7,019 nucleotides of DNA from Deltaproteobacteria bacterium (lineage in GTDB: Bacteria; Desulfobacterota; Anaeroferrophillalia; Anaeroferrophillales; Tharpellaceae), in assembly GCA_013153415.1 (NCBI GenBank), contig JAADEO010000031.1:1-7019 (forward strand), read 5' to 3'. Made by a program: the position numbers and the translations under genes. Every line of letters begins with the position of its first letter. Within the stretch, counting starts at the first letter, position 1. The notes under the pieces are model-generated. The model made no database searches. It was not told the DNA's origin and saw only the letters and a list, made by a program, of their open reading frames with translations. Positions 5,851-7,019 of the stretch are shown one piece after another.

Positions 5851-5879
5851 TTGCTTTTGTTTCTTCGTGCTGGTATTAT
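5851..5879 (+). promoter_or_regulatory. Possible sigma-70 promoter for the beta-helix protein gene
   Basis: TTGCTT (5851-5856), a 17-nt spacer and TATTAT (5874-5879). The -10 box matches 5 of 6 and the -35 only 3 of 6. It lies in the AT-rich part of the intergenic region and would give an untranslated leader of about 265 nt. Other AT-rich hexamers nearby could serve instead. Confidence 0.35.
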
Positions 5880-6149
5880 TACATAGGGAAATACAGTTAT
5901 ATTATTTTATAGTGGTATGGTGTGGATTTGCTATATCATGTTTTCCGGATTACGGAGCATGGGGGTTGGCCGCGCAGGCCTGTCTCAACCTGGCTGGATG
6001 GGGGCCATATTACATAATAGTTGGAATCTCGGCACCGCCTGCAGATGCACAAGATCAGTCAGGTGGAGTTGTTGGCCCAACAGAAATGTCTTTAGGGTAG
6101 TGGAATCAATGCTTTTACAGTTAAGATGTTATCAACCGGGAGAAAAATC

Positions 6150-7019
6150 ATGAAAATGAAAAAACGAATTATTTTTCTTTTGGTAGCGGTAATGGCCGTT
6201 GTCCTACTGGTTGCCAGCCCGCTTCTGGCCAAAAATATTTATGTTGATGGCAGTAATGGTGGTTATGCCAATGGTGTCAGCTGGGAGACCGCTTATCCGA
6301 ATCTGCAGCCGGCTTTAGATGAGGCTTTATCCGGTGATATCATCAAGGTGGCCGAAGGGACTTATACCCCGGGGAATAACCGGAACGACTCTTTTGTTCT
6401 CAAAAGCGGGGTCAACCTTTACGGCGGCTATCCTCGGCAGGGACATGGCATCCGGGACTGCCGCCGCCATTTCACGATTCTCAGCGGCGAGATTGGCACC
6501 ATCGGCGACGCTGGTGATAATGTTTTTCACGTGGTTCGCGGTGATCATGTCAATGACGCGCGGCTGGACGGTTTTATTATTGCGGGTGGTAATACCACTG
6601 GCTCTACTTTCGATGAACGACAGGGAGGCGGGCTGCGGCTGGCAGATTGTGACAACATAACCCTGGACAGGTGCACCTTTCGCGACAACCGGGGCGCCCA
6701 TGGCGGCGCCCTGGCCGTGATTGCCGGCCAGGTTCAGGGTTTTCACCTCTTTTTTGCTGGCAACCAGGCCACTTCTTACGGCGGTGCCGTTTATGTCTCC
6801 GGCGGCAGCATCGAACTGACGGGGACGGAGTTCCAGCGCAATTCGGCCTCCACTGGTGGCGGGATGGCAGTGGACGATTCCGGCAAGGCGACGGTGGGCA
6901 ATGCCCTGTTCAACGGCAGCCGGGCGAATATCGGCGGCGGCCTCTGCGTCTGCAATGACAGCAGCCTGCTGTTGCGCAACGTCACCGTCTGCAATTCGAC
7001 GGCCAGTAATGACGGTGCG
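6150..7019 (+). CDS. Secreted Pmp-like parallel beta-helix repeat protein, N-terminal 290 residues
   Basis: An open frame of 290 codons from ATG at 6150 to the window edge with no stop, so the C-terminus (further repeats, any anchor or autotransporter domain) is not visible. GGGAG lies 7 nt upstream. Residues 1-27 form a Sec signal peptide: basic MKMKKR, a hydrophobic core, and likely cleavage after SPLLA. Residues 30-95 have the usual opening of such proteins (IYVDGS, WETAYPNLQPALDEA, VAEGTYTP, LYGGYP). From residue 159 on, GG[AG][LVM] tetrads recur at 159, 185, 211, 236 and 262. FxxN-type motifs stand in front of them (F177-N180, F202-N205, F228-N231). Together these match the repeat of chlamydial polymorphic membrane proteins, which is widespread in surface proteins of other bacteria. 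Cysteines at 104, 167, 175, 266, 268 and 281 are notable for an exported protein. Role unknown; surface adhesion or matrix is a guess from the family. Confidence 0.88.
   Translation, partial: MKMKKRIIFLLVAVMAVVLLVASPLLAKNIYVDGSNGGYANGVSWETAYPNLQPALDEALSGDIIKVAEGTYTPGNNRNDSFVLKSGVNLYGGYPRQGHGIRDCRRHFTILSGEIGTIGDAGDNVFHVVRGDHVNDARLDGFIIAGGNTTGSTFDERQGGGLRLADCDNITLDRCTFRDNRGAHGGALAVIAGQVQGFHLFFAGNQATSYGGAVYVSGGSIELTGTEFQRNSASTGGGMAVDDSGKATVGNALFNGSRANIGGGLCVCNDSSLLLRNVTVCNSTASNDGA

Larger units (their letters stand above)
5542..6149. other. 608-nt intergenic region between divergent rhomboid and beta-helix genes
   Basis: No convincing gene is seen. The part nearest the rhomboid gene (5542-5690) is of mixed composition and holds a small hairpin. 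The middle (5694-5752) is a large palindrome. The part from about 5753 to 5935 is clearly more AT-rich than the genes around it and carries a possible promoter. From about 5938 to 6090 there are several small stem-loop candidates: TCCG/CGGA at 5943-5955, GGCC/GGCC near 5968-5981 inside GGTTG/CAACC, and TGTTG/CAACA at about 6068-6081. This could be a structured 5' leader. No known riboswitch consensus was recognised. Confidence 0.6.

Noticed and set aside
5911..5932. Sigma-54-like TGG...TTGC pair before the beta-helix gene
   Set aside because: The spacing between the GG and GC elements is one base too short for the invariant -24/-12 geometry.
5867..6100. 77-codon frame (GTG start) upstream of the beta-helix gene
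   Set aside because: No Shine-Dalgarno, no recognisable domain, and it lies in the presumed untranslated leader; kept only as a remote possibility of a small protein.
5540..6150. tRNA, CRISPR array or complete insertion sequence in the intergenic region
   Set aside because: No cloverleaf with a T-arm and acceptor stem, no regularly spaced direct repeats, and no transposase motif or terminal repeat with target duplication was found; the palindrome alone is not enough to call a mobile element.

Overview
The window reads as chromosomal DNA of a GC-rich, Gram-negative bacterium. The protein set (fused chorismate mutase/prephenate dehydratase, class I DAHP synthase, AI-2E permease, zinc-ribbon and helical-repeat rhomboids, a secreted Pmp-like beta-helix protein) would fit the Desulfuromonadales/Geobacter side of the former Deltaproteobacteria. 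That placement is an inference from gene content and style, not from a marker gene.

Layout. (1) Positions 1-2076, minus strand: an aromatic amino-acid operon. A promoter with a perfect TTGACA box near 2060 drives a leader of about 285 nt, then a class I DAHP synthase (686-1756), then pheA (660 leftward, cut by the window edge). The leader encodes a previously unlisted 28-residue peptide (1901-1987) with seven aromatic codons in a row, Tyr-Phe-Phe-Trp-Phe-Tyr-Phe. Behind it lie mutually exclusive RNA stems ending in a strong intrinsic terminator (1801-1839). This is a ribosome-mediated attenuator covering the first step of the shikimate pathway and the Phe branch, and it is the main discovery in the window. 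(2) Positions 2220-4183, plus strand: an AI-2E family permease followed 44 nt later by a zinc-ribbon rhomboid protease, probably co-transcribed. A terminator-like hairpin with no obvious gene in front of it sits just upstream of the permease. (3) Positions 4353-5541, minus strand, tail-to-tail with the first: a second rhomboid protease with a C-terminal helical-repeat domain. Its frame is broken by one extra base in a T9 run (coding strand) between the catalytic Ser and the catalytic His. The break could be a sequencing error, a mutation or a transcriptional slippage site. (4) Positions 5542-6149: a 608-nt intergenic stretch, partly AT-rich, with a 59-bp imperfect palindrome, a smaller hairpin, and a possible promoter and structured leader for the next gene. 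(5) Positions 6150 to the end, plus strand: the N-terminal 290 residues of an exported parallel beta-helix protein with FxxN / GGA[ILV] repeats every 26 residues or so, as in polymorphic membrane proteins.

Functional picture. The first block makes and controls chorismate and phenylalanine precursors. The attenuator would let transcription into aroG-pheA proceed only when charged Tyr, Phe or Trp tRNA is scarce, while the enzyme carries the residue pattern of a Tyr-type feedback site. The middle block is membrane biology (permease plus two intramembrane proteases). The last gene is a surface or secreted protein and seems unrelated to its neighbours.
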